A program made the position numbers and the translations under genes. This document shows positions 5,859 through 12,821 of a stretch of 34,885 nt of DNA, in pieces. The stretch comes from a virus, in IMG/VR virus record IMGVR_UViG_3300025128_000163, positions 1 to 34,885 of that record, one strand, 5' to 3'. Position 1 is the stretch's first letter, and each line of letters begins with the position of its first letter. The notes below the pieces were generated by a model, which was not told the origin of the DNA, did no database searches, and saw nothing but the letters and a program-made list of their open reading frames with translations.

Positions 5859-5918
5859 TTCTATGGGAGATGACCTACCCATACTGATGAGACAGGTTTC
5901 TCAATGAAAGGATGCGCT

Positions 5919-6107
5919 ATGAGTAAAGCGTTGAAACTATTTGTCCTCAAGGACAGTAGCGGAGCAGTCATCAAAGGTGATGGTGGTGAGCCGCTGTTCT
6001 TCAGCGACAAGATGAAAGCCAAAGACCATAAGTGGTTCTTGGGTAGGGAAGGTATTACCGTTTCGGTAGGACCAGATCACCATCGTTATCAAGGAGATGA
6101 CATATGA
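5919..6107 (+). CDS. Hypothetical small protein preceding the MoxR-like ATPase
   Basis: Encodes 62 residues from ATG 5919, which follows AAAGGA. An in-frame ATG at 5904 has no ribosome site. The sequence (LKLFVLKDSSGAVIKGDGGEPLFFSDKMKAKDHK) looks like a small beta-rich domain. Its stop overlaps the start of the ATPase gene by 4 nt (ATGA), so the two are translationally coupled. No family recognised. Confidence 0.75.
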   Translation: MSKALKLFVLKDSSGAVIKGDGGEPLFFSDKMKAKDHKWFLGREGITVSVGPDHHRYQGDDI

Positions 6108-7087
6108 GAGCAGAAGTAGTTGCACAGACCATCAAGGATCTGTGGTCACGCCGTCGTACTGTGTGTATTGAGGGCGCACCCGGTGGGGGTAAGACCAGTA
6201 TCGTACAACAAGTTGCAGAGGACTTGGGTATCGAATACATCCACCGTCACATGCCGACCATGTTGGTCGAGGACTTTGGTATACTGTTTCCGAAAGAGAA
6301 CAGTGACAAGCTGTCCTACAAACTACCCGACTGGTTCCCCTCTGACCCTGACTTTGAGGGTATCATCTGCTTCGATGACCGCAACCAGTGTAGCGGTGAC
6401 TTGCAGAAAGTTATGGCGAACATATGCCAGCAGCGTGAGTTGCATGGGCATCAAGTACCTGAGGGTGTGATGTTCGTATCGACTGGCAACCGTCAGTCTG
6501 ACAGGGCTGGATCGAACCGTGTGCTGTCTCAGCTTCGGGATCGTGAGACTGTCCTTGAGTTGGATACGTTGATCGATGACTGGACTAAGTGGGCTATCGA
6601 CAACAACGTGTCGCCTTCGGTCATCAGCTTTCTACGGTTCCGCCCTAACTTGTTGCATGACTTTGACCCGCAGCGTGATATTAGCCCGACACCCCGTAGC
6701 TGGGTTGAGGGTGTGAGTGATATCATTGGTGTTGTGTCACCGGAAGCGGAGTTCGATTGCTTCAAGGGTTCTGTCGGTGAGGGTGCAGCGGCAGAGTTTG
6801 TTGGGTTTATGAAGATCGAACGATCACTGCCTAACATCGACAACTTGTTGATGCACCCTGACAGAGGTGACGTACCAGAAGACCCTGCTACGTTGTATGC
6901 CATCAGTGGTGCTATCGCCAACAAGGCAACGGACGCTAACTTCGACAGGGTTATCACCTACGCTAACCGTATGCCACCTGAGTTTGGTGTACTCACTGTC
7001 AGCTATGCCACCCGCAAGGATGAGACACTTGCTTCAACGCAAGCGTTTACCAAGTGGGCAGTGGCGAATCAGGATGTCCTATTCTGA
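6104..7087 (+). CDS. MoxR-type AAA+ ATPase
   Basis: Encodes 327 residues. Walker A is GAPGGGKT (24-31). The Walker B strand is IICFDD (87-92), with Asp-Asp in place of the usual Asp-Glu. A sensor-1 Asn follows in VSTGNR (125-130). The ILFPK segment near residue 60 is typical of MoxR-like chaperone ATPases. Known MoxR proteins work with VWA-domain partners to insert metals or remodel complexes. A VWA/metallopeptidase-like gene lies 1.5 kb downstream in the same operon, matching that pairing. The replaced Walker B glutamate could slow hydrolysis. The family call is firm; the target is unknown. Confidence 0.88.
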   Translation: MRAEVVAQTIKDLWSRRRTVCIEGAPGGGKTSIVQQVAEDLGIEYIHRHMPTMLVEDFGILFPKENSDKLSYKLPDWFPSDPDFEGIICFDDRNQCSGDLQKVMANICQQRELHGHQVPEGVMFVSTGNRQSDRAGSNRVLSQLRDRETVLELDTLIDDWTKWAIDNNVSPSVISFLRFRPNLLHDFDPQRDISPTPRSWVEGVSDIIGVVSPEAEFDCFKGSVGEGAAAEFVGFMKIERSLPNIDNLLMHPDRGDVPEDPATLYAISGAIANKATDANFDRVITYANRMPPEFGVLTVSYATRKDETLASTQAFTKWAVANQDVLF

Positions 7088-7268
7088 TCTAGACGAGGCT
7101 ACAAGGGCGCAGCTTTACTATGCACTCAAGAATATTCTTGGGTACGGTAATGATGCGCTCCTTGATAGCTACTCTGCACTCAAGTTTGTGGAAGCCGTTG
7201 AGAAACGTGATTCAGAACTTGTTGCAGCAACACTGGCCAAGGTTCGGCTAGGTTTACAAACACATTAA
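7074..7268 (+). CDS. Hypothetical small protein overlapping the ATPase end
   Basis: Encodes 64 residues starting MSYSDLDEATRAQLYYALKN. The ATG lies 14 nt inside the 3' end of the ATPase gene, in another frame. The protein is helical and fairly acidic. Placement between the ATPase and its likely partner suggests a small accessory of that complex. No family recognised. Confidence 0.65.
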   Translation: MSYSDLDEATRAQLYYALKNILGYGNDALLDSYSALKFVEAVEKRDSELVAATLAKVRLGLQTH

Positions 7269-7282
7269 CGTGGAGATATATA

Positions 7283-8140
7283 ATGCATCTATCAGATAAA
7301 GCGTTACTCGTTCACCTTGGTGTATCCCAGTGGGTTGCCAAGAAACTTGACAAGCAAGCCAGTGAAGAAGTTGCTCGTGCCAATGGTGCGGTCAAAGATG
7401 CGGGACGGTACAACAAGTCGTTGCTGCCAACCTGCGACACGCTGGATCGTATTAAATCCAAGACCAGTGAGATACGTAAGAAGTTCTACAAGAACACGTT
7501 GCCGTGGGGTATTGAGGGTACGTTTATCCTACCCTCTGCTAACTACCTGTCGTTTATGACTGACTTCCGTAATGAGAAAGCGGAGTGGGAACGCCTGACC
7601 GAGGAGTTCTTTACGGACTACCATCAGTCAGTGTCGGATGCCCAGCGGTTACTGGGTAGTCTACATAACCCCGTCGAGTATCCTACGCTGGAGGAGTTGC
7701 GGCGTAAGTTCCGTATGGAGTTGAGTATACTGCCTGTCCCTACGGCTGGTGACTTTCGTGTTGAGCTTGCCGATGAGGAGTACAGCTCCATACAGTCAGA
7801 GATTGAGCAACGTGTTGCAGACAGTAGTAAGGCCGCGATGAGTGAGGTGTGGCAGCGTCTGTATGACAAGGTGGAGTGGCTTGCGGAGCGGTTATCCGAT
7901 CCCAAGAACGCCTTCCACGATGGCACATATCAGGATGCCAAGGACTTATGCGGTATGCTGACACGCCTTAACTTCACCGATGACCCTGACCTTGAGTCTA
8001 TGCGTCGAGAGGTGGAGCAGAAGTTGGTCAACCATCACCCCGATGCACTACGCAATGATCCTGACTTGCGTAATGATACATTCGATGAGGCCAAGGTCAT
8101 CATGGATAAGATGTCCGTATTCATGGAGGGCTTGGCATGA
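7283..8140 (+). CDS. Helical partner protein of the MoxR/VWA operon (DUF3150-like)
   Basis: Encodes 285 residues after GGAG. Largely alpha-helical, with repeated charged heptad-like stretches (for example about residues 165-215 and 235-280) and a central TLPWGIEGTFILPSANYL segment. Its place between a MoxR-type ATPase and a VWA protein, and the pattern of a T-P-W-G-G-P motif followed by long helices, recall the DUF3150-type proteins found in phage MoxR loci, but I cannot confirm the family. It is probably a structural or adaptor subunit. Its stop overlaps the next start by 4 nt. Confidence 0.7.
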   Translation: MHLSDKALLVHLGVSQWVAKKLDKQASEEVARANGAVKDAGRYNKSLLPTCDTLDRIKSKTSEIRKKFYKNTLPWGIEGTFILPSANYLSFMTDFRNEKAEWERLTEEFFTDYHQSVSDAQRLLGSLHNPVEYPTLEELRRKFRMELSILPVPTAGDFRVELADEEYSSIQSEIEQRVADSSKAAMSEVWQRLYDKVEWLAERLSDPKNAFHDGTYQDAKDLCGMLTRLNFTDDPDLESMRREVEQKLVNHHPDALRNDPDLRNDTFDEAKVIMDKMSVFMEGLA

Positions 8141-8424
8141 GGATAACTTTTTTAGTGAGGACGAGCGACAATAAGCTGCACCTTCTACAACATGAGACAC
8201 GCGATATTGATCGTCCAACGTGGCAATCAAATAGGAAGATCAATGTGGAGTTGGAGTGGGAGCGTTTCTTAACAGCGCGACCAGAAGTTATAGACCGTCT
8301 ACAACATGAGACACGCAATATTGATCCTCCAAGTCTAATAGGTGCATTAGACAGTAAGGTTAGGGGTCAGGTTGTCTGGTTTGAGGGGGTTGAAATTGAG
8401 CCACACAGGGAGAAAGAAGTATGA
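8137..8424 (+). CDS. Hypothetical protein with an internal duplication
   Basis: Encodes 95 residues, overlapping the previous stop by 4 nt (ATGA). LQHETRDID (17-25) recurs as LQHETRNID (55-63). The DNA of the two copies is nearly identical, which points to a recent duplication rather than ancient domain repeats. No family recognised. The base composition is somewhat richer in A+T than its neighbours. Confidence 0.65.
   Translation: MRITFLVRTSDNKLHLLQHETRDIDRPTWQSNRKINVELEWERFLTARPEVIDRLQHETRNIDPPSLIGALDSKVRGQVVWFEGVEIEPHREKEV
8184..8332 (+). repeat. 35-bp imperfect direct repeat inside a coding region
   Basis: Copies at 8184-8218 and 8298-8332 match at 33 of 35 positions. The 114-bp period is a multiple of three, so the frame is kept. 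Confidence 0.85.
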
Positions 8425-8627
8425 CAGAGAAGGAGTACGTTGCATTGCAACAAGCCTTTCCAGATGCAGACCGTGTTTGGAGAGATCGTATGTTTGATCT
8501 TCGCGCCTATCAATTACTTGATGAGTTAATCAAACACATGGAACCGAAGATGCTACACGGCATCCTCGCTAACATTCAGCGGGATGTAGATGAGTCCCGT
8601 GCAGAGGAAGGAGAAGCCAATGACTAG
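8421..8627 (+). CDS. Hypothetical small helical protein
   Basis: Encodes 68 residues, with a 4-nt overlap at its start and an 8-nt overlap with the VWA gene at its end. Predominantly helical and charged (RVWRDRMFDLRAYQLLDELIKHMEPKM), with an acidic C-terminus (DESRAEEGEAND). No family recognised. Its tight coupling to the VWA gene suggests they act together. Confidence 0.7.
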   Translation: MTEKEYVALQQAFPDADRVWRDRMFDLRAYQLLDELIKHMEPKMLHGILANIQRDVDESRAEEGEAND

Positions 8628-9798
8628 CATTATGCCAGCACCTGACTACACCGACCGCGAACCAATGAACGATACACAGTTGGCAGCGGTGAAGATGCGC
8701 CTATCAAAGGCCAAGACCTCGTTGATCTTGGAACACCCATTCGTGGGTAGTGTGGCTATGAATATGCCGTTCTTATTTGATAGCTCCATACCTACGGCGG
8801 CAACGAATGGTAAGCGTGTGTTGTTCAACCCATGGTTCTGCAACGAGTTGACAGACGAGGAGCTAAAGTTTCTCGTAGCGCATGAGTGCCTTCATCCTAT
8901 GCTGGAGCATAACTTTCGGCGGGGTGAGCGTGATGCTCGTAAGTGGAACCAAGCCGCTGACTATGTTATCAACAAGCTGTTGACTGACGATGGTATCGGT
9001 AAGATGCCTGAGTGTGGGCTACTGTCGGACGCTATCTACGATGAGGGTGGCGGCATCAGCGATGGTATCTACAACATCTTACCAGACGAACCCAACGGTG
9101 GTAATGGTGGCAGTGGATACACTGGCTCTGGCCTTGATGAGTGTGAGGATGGCGAGGGTACTCCAGCGGAGCAGCAGCAACAAGCTGCCGAGTGGAAGGT
9201 CAAGGTCGCTCAAGCTGCACAAGCTGCCAAGATGTGCGGTAAGTTATCTGCCAACATGGAGCGGCTGGTCGATGAGGTACTCAACCCCAAGGTAGACTGG
9301 CGTGAGGTACTTCAACGGTTCGTCACCAAGTGTAAGGATGACACCCGTACTTGGGCTAGACCTAATCGTAGGTTCATAGCACAGGGTTTGTATGTCCCCT
9401 CTGTCAGTGGGGAAGCCCTTGGAGAACTTGTTGTAGCGATTGATTGCTCTGGCTCCATTGGAGTGGAGGAACTCAATCAGTTTGCATCAGAGGTTGTCAC
9501 TATCCATGAGGATCACAAGCCAGCCAAGATTCACGTGGTGTATTTCGACAGTGAGGTATCTCACCATGATGAGTATACCAAGGATGATACAGTCGAGATC
9601 GTCGGACATGGGGGTGGCGGGACAGCGTTCTCACCCATCTTTGAGTTTGTTGCAGAGAAGAACATTGAGCCGATAGCGTGTGTCGTACTCACTGATCTGT
9701 ATTGTTCCGACTTTGGTGACGAGCCTGAGTATCCTACCCTATGGGTTACTAACGGTGCGACGGAAGCTGAGTTTGGTGAAGTGGTGGAGATGGTATGA
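8620..9798 (+). CDS. Metallopeptidase-like plus VWA-like protein (DUF2201 type)
   Basis: Encodes 392 residues. ATG 8620 follows GGAAGGAG; an upstream in-frame ATG at 8590 lies within the previous gene. The N-terminal domain has the zinc-site motif HECLH (88-92) in FLVAHECLHPMLEH, as in the DUF2201 N-terminal metallopeptidase-like family. A Gly/Glu/Gln-rich linker (about 140-195) follows. The C-terminal domain has VVAIDCSGSIG with a MIDAS-like D275-x-S277-x-S279, as in DUF2201 VWA-like domains. VWA proteins of this sort commonly pair with MoxR ATPases, and one lies upstream. Together they may form a chaperone or protease acting on a host or virion target. The domain calls are firm; the role is inferred. 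Confidence 0.88.
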   Translation: MTSIMPAPDYTDREPMNDTQLAAVKMRLSKAKTSLILEHPFVGSVAMNMPFLFDSSIPTAATNGKRVLFNPWFCNELTDEELKFLVAHECLHPMLEHNFRRGERDARKWNQAADYVINKLLTDDGIGKMPECGLLSDAIYDEGGGISDGIYNILPDEPNGGNGGSGYTGSGLDECEDGEGTPAEQQQQAAEWKVKVAQAAQAAKMCGKLSANMERLVDEVLNPKVDWREVLQRFVTKCKDDTRTWARPNRRFIAQGLYVPSVSGEALGELVVAIDCSGSIGVEELNQFASEVVTIHEDHKPAKIHVVYFDSEVSHHDEYTKDDTVEIVGHGGGGTAFSPIFEFVAEKNIEPIACVVLTDLYCSDFGDEPEYPTLWVTNGATEAEFGEVVEMV

Positions 9799-10001
9799 CT
9801 ATAGACTGTATTGAACTTGCAGGGGTCGCCTTAGTGGCGGCCCTTGTGTATGTCGTTGTGCAACACGTTGCGCTACATCGGTTACGTCGGCAGTACGACG
9901 ACGCTTACGATGCTATCAGAGGCATCATACTTGGGAAACTGGAAGGGAAGGTAGACCCTGACGGTGAGATTTTATTACGAACCAAAAGAGAGGAGAACTA
10001 G
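9795..10001 (+). CDS. Small membrane protein with a cytoplasmic tail
   Basis: Encodes 68 residues, overlapping the VWA gene by 4 nt (ATGA). One hydrophobic segment near the N-terminus (IELAGVALVAALVYVVVQHVA, about residues 6-26) is followed by a charged helical tail (HRLRRQYDDAYDA) ending in KREEN. It resembles a single-span anchor or an Rz-type spanin in outline, but its place in an early operon speaks against lysis. Function unknown. Confidence 0.7.
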   Translation: MTIDCIELAGVALVAALVYVVVQHVALHRLRRQYDDAYDAIRGIILGKLEGKVDPDGEILLRTKREEN

Positions 10002-10004
10002 ACA

Positions 10005-10682
10005 ATGGCTACAGTTAGATTTTCGGACGAACTTCGTAGTGATATACGGCGCAATGCAGAGCGTCTATTCCGCAGTCGTGAAGAAGCAGCAGAAGCGGTA
10101 GGTGCTGATGAGTGGCCCCGGATAGTGGCCGATCACTACGTACTTGCTGTTAACAACTTGTTGGGTAACGTACCGCAGGTAATCCGCGAGAAGTTTCTCA
10201 CCTACGGTAAGACATTTAGGCTAGATAGGTTTGAGACTAGGGTTGACACTACTCGTGTGGATCACAGTGTTGATGTGGCTATCCCTATGCCCAATGTGAA
10301 CAGTGATGATGTAGCACGACAGCTAGGGTTTATATCCTACGAGCGCACTTATGGTGACACTCTTGCTGTGAGACTGGATGGGACTGATCCCAAGTGGGCA
10401 GACCTGTACACCAAGGCAGTAAAGCGTAAAGATGATATCGACGCTCTTGCAGCAGAGAAGGCTACCTTCGTGCAGAATGTACAACGGATCACCGATAGCT
10501 ACTCTACCCTTGCGCCTGCACTCAAAGCATGGCCCCCCTTATGGGATCTTGTTCCAGAGCATAAGCAACGGAAACACAAAGAGATAGTAGAGCGGAAACG
10601 TACTGCTGTGGAAGATGTTGTGGACGGTATGAACCTAGATCAGATGACGGCTACAACAGTCGCATCCAAACTTCGTAGGTAA
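10005..10682 (+). CDS. Phage protein, possibly Nmad5-like
   Basis: Encodes 225 residues after AGAGGAG. It begins with a charged helix (FSDELRSDIRRNAERLFRSREEAAEAV). Near residues 145-185 it has IDALAAEKATFVQNV and LKAWPPLWDLVPEH. That order of helical N-terminus, long helix and AWP-x-VPE segment recalls the family named nucleotide modification associated domain 5 (Nmad5), found in many phages, whose function is not experimentally settled. The match is from memory and not certain. No catalytic motif is evident. Confidence 0.6.
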   Translation: MATVRFSDELRSDIRRNAERLFRSREEAAEAVGADEWPRIVADHYVLAVNNLLGNVPQVIREKFLTYGKTFRLDRFETRVDTTRVDHSVDVAIPMPNVNSDDVARQLGFISYERTYGDTLAVRLDGTDPKWADLYTKAVKRKDDIDALAAEKATFVQNVQRITDSYSTLAPALKAWPPLWDLVPEHKQRKHKEIVERKRTAVEDVVDGMNLDQMTATTVASKLRR

Positions 10683-10694
10683 GGAGAAAGCACA

Positions 10695-11564
10695 ATGCGA
10701 ATGGACCCAATCGAATCATACGAGGATGCGGCAGCGTTCTTCAGTACTTGCCGTGACTCTTATAAGGGTAAACCTTTACCCGCAAACTGGAGGTTACACA
10801 AAGATGACAGCGGATTGCGCCCTGTCTACTGGATAGACACAAGTAGGTTCGGAGCCTCACAGCGTCTATGTAGCATCCACCCCGATAACACGGTTCAATT
10901 CCACTACTCAGTGGATCGACTAGTGAGGGCTAGCAATACCATTGTCATGGTTCTTCACAAGGTATTCCCTATAGCTTGTACTCGTAAGCGACAGGGCATT
11001 TATGAGGTGGGGCCAGTATGTTGGAACCAATACGACCACTGGAACCAATACTCATGGCCGACATTGGATAAAGACTTTGCGTGTGAGTACTTCCAAGGTC
11101 TGACGTTTGACCTAAGGAGTCGGCGGATTACTAATCCACAGCCTGATCTTGCTGATCGCGCTATCCCCGATGTGCGTAAGGCATGGCGCAAAGACTTGAC
11201 ACGGTTCAAGCGTGGCCTCAAGGCGAGGGCCAAGGTCGGTGCATTAACTGGGTACATTGACGAGATCAGAAGTGCAGATCGCACATGGTCTTTCTGGAAC
11301 TCAGAACTCAGGACCGATGATGACAGCAAAGCACTCACGAACATCGAACTGACAGATGCTCAGGAATATGTTCTAAAATGTATGCGTAACGATAGCTACC
11401 CTCCTGATCTACTCCGCGCCTTCGTACGGTGGGCAGGGAAGCACAACGTCTACAGTCGCCACAAGCTGGACGATAAGTCAGTCCTCAAGTATGTGGATCA
11501 GATGTTCAACAAGCACAGTCTCGATTTCCGCAAAGCCTACGGTGTATTCAAGGAGGTTGACTGA
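10695..11564 (+). CDS. Hypothetical protein, 289 residues
   Basis: ATG 10695 follows AAGGAG at a normal distance. The protein is rich in Trp, Tyr and charged residues. The N-terminal half looks globular and beta-rich, with GPVCWNQYDHWNQYSW (about residues 107-122). The second half is helical (DVRKAWRKDLTRFKRGLKARA). No conserved catalytic set that I can name. The next gene starts in a TGATG overlap, so the two are coupled. Confidence 0.75.
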   Translation: MRMDPIESYEDAAAFFSTCRDSYKGKPLPANWRLHKDDSGLRPVYWIDTSRFGASQRLCSIHPDNTVQFHYSVDRLVRASNTIVMVLHKVFPIACTRKRQGIYEVGPVCWNQYDHWNQYSWPTLDKDFACEYFQGLTFDLRSRRITNPQPDLADRAIPDVRKAWRKDLTRFKRGLKARAKVGALTGYIDEIRSADRTWSFWNSELRTDDDSKALTNIELTDAQEYVLKCMRNDSYPPDLLRAFVRWAGKHNVYSRHKLDDKSVLKYVDQMFNKHSLDFRKAYGVFKEVD

Positions 11565-11860
11565 TGGATTTTTGGGTAGTCTATCTTGAGGATGTTGAGA
11601 TAGGTAAACTCCGCGTTAGTAGTCGGTCACCTTTTTCCTCTCTGTATGAGGCACAGAGATACGCCGATGGTATAGCGGAAGGGCGTAATGCCAAGGTTCT
11701 TGTTGAGGCTACACAAGGTGTTGGCTTGGGCCTGATAACCGAACACGCACACGCTACTGGACTACAGATACAAGAGGAACAAGCACAGAAGAAAAGAGTT
11801 GCTGCTATTAGAGAGAAGATGGTACAACGTAAGAAAGAACTTGACGTTGTTGTAAAGTAA
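11564..11860 (+). CDS. Hypothetical small protein
   Basis: Encodes 98 residues. The N-terminus (MDFWVVYLEDVEIGKLRVSSRSPF) looks like a small beta-sheet domain, followed by a helical segment. The C-terminal third is a strongly charged probable coiled coil (QIQEEQAQKKRVAAIREKM). It is the last gene before the structured gap at 11861-12060. No family recognised. Confidence 0.7.
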   Translation: MDFWVVYLEDVEIGKLRVSSRSPFSSLYEAQRYADGIAEGRNAKVLVEATQGVGLGLITEHAHATGLQIQEEQAQKKRVAAIREKMVQRKKELDVVVK

Positions 11861-12060
11861 CATTATAAGGGGGGCAGATAGGCACTGGTGACTGGTGGCA
11901 TCACAACCCGACTCCTAGAAGCTTTCTGTACGATGCCACGTACATAATGCTTCCTCAGGGAAAAAAGACTGGATGAATTAGTTCCCCCCCGCCCTTAGTA
12001 GTAGGGACCATTGGGCTAAATTCAGTCAACCACCAGACTTACTTTATACAGGGAAAGACA
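11861..12060 (+). other. Intergenic gap with strong RNA-folding potential
   Basis: No coding region is seen in this 200-bp gap within an otherwise packed operon. It can form GTGGCATC (11895-11902) with GATGCCAC (11932-11939), an outer pairing of TAAGGG (about 11866-11871) with CCCTTA (about 11993-11998), and an alternative pairing of CTGGTGG (11892-11898) with CCACCAG (12030-12036) that competes with the first. No T-run terminator and no tRNA cloverleaf were found. It could be a leader controlling the Ntn-hydrolase gene, a small RNA or a processing site. Confidence 0.4.
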
Positions 12061-12504
12061 ATGACAGTAATAGTTTGGGATGGCAGTACTCTTGCCACGG
12101 ATACTGCCGCTAACGATGGTAACTCACAGTGGTATTCCCCTAAGGCTTGGTATCATGTTGTAGAGGAAGGTCCGGTTATCCTTGCTGGTGCTGGACCTTT
12201 ACACTCTATCCTCGCAATGCGAGAGTGGTTCTTGGATGGTCGTAAACGTGATGCGTTTCCCGTCATTCAGACTACCCACCCCTGCCACTTTATCGTGGTG
12301 AATCAGGGTGGGCTATACAGATACGAAGACCACCCCCTCCCAATAGAACACGGGCGTAATCAATGCGCGTTTGGTGAAGGCAAAGACTTTGCCTACGGTG
12401 CATTAGCGATGGGCGCAACCTCGCAACAATCTGTAACAATCGCCAATCAATTCTCTACCCATTGTGGCATGAGCGTTGAAGTGTTCGAGATCCCCCCACA
12501 ATGA
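12061..12504 (+). CDS. Proteasome/HslV-like Ntn-hydrolase
   Basis: Encodes 147 residues. Starting MTVIVWDGSTLATDTAA, it exposes Thr2 as a new N-terminus after Met removal. It has ATD (12-14) and Lys28 at places that match the Thr1, Asp17 and Lys33 of HslV and proteasome beta subunits. GALAMGATSQQSVTIANQFSTHCG near the end is also typical of phage proteins annotated as proteasome-like. It is shorter than HslV (about 175 residues). No HslU-like ATPase is adjacent; the MoxR-type ATPase at 6104 is the nearest AAA+ protein. It may be a self-compartmenting peptidase acting on host or phage proteins. Confidence 0.75.
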   Translation: MTVIVWDGSTLATDTAANDGNSQWYSPKAWYHVVEEGPVILAGAGPLHSILAMREWFLDGRKRDAFPVIQTTHPCHFIVVNQGGLYRYEDHPLPIEHGRNQCAFGEGKDFAYGALAMGATSQQSVTIANQFSTHCGMSVEVFEIPPQ

Positions 12505-12821
12505 CTAAAGCTGTGAAACATGATGCAGAGAAACCTCCGTATGATCTGCTTGCTCCCGAATACCTAGAGGCTACGTCTGAGGTATTAGGTTTCGGTGCGA
12601 AGAAGTATGGCTCCCGTAACTGGGAGTTAGGTATGGCATGGAGCCGCCCTTTTGCTGCGATGATGCGGCATATGTGGGCATGGTGGAGCGGAGAGAAACA
12701 TGATCCAGAAACAGGCATGAGCCACTTACACCATGCGTCATGCTGTCTGATGTTCCTGATCGCTTATGAACAACGCAAGATAGGAGAGGATGACCGTCCC
12801 AATGGACATCGTAACGATTGA
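12501..12821 (+). CDS. dATP/dGTP diphosphohydrolase-like protein (DUF5664)
   Basis: Encodes 106 residues, with a 4-nt overlap with the Ntn-hydrolase gene. KPPYDLLAP (11-19), FGAKKYGSRNWELG (31-44), HMWAWWSGEKHDPETG (57-72) and HLHHASCCLMFLIAYE (75-90) follow the pattern of the phage family once called DUF5664, now described as a dATP/dGTP diphosphohydrolase domain related to MazG-type enzymes. Such enzymes change the dNTP pool to favour phage DNA synthesis, and in 2-aminoadenine phages one of them (MazZ) feeds the dZTP pathway. The DNA polymerase gene follows with a 32-nt overlap. No PurZ or DatZ is visible here, so a modified-base role is only a possibility. Confidence 0.8.
   Translation: MTKAVKHDAEKPPYDLLAPEYLEATSEVLGFGAKKYGSRNWELGMAWSRPFAAMMRHMWAWWSGEKHDPETGMSHLHHASCCLMFLIAYEQRKIGEDDRPNGHRND

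Noticed and set aside
6529-6957. 142-codon minus-strand frame opposite the ATPase
   Set aside because: The ATPase motifs on the plus strand are complete and the frame is a mirror of its codon pattern.
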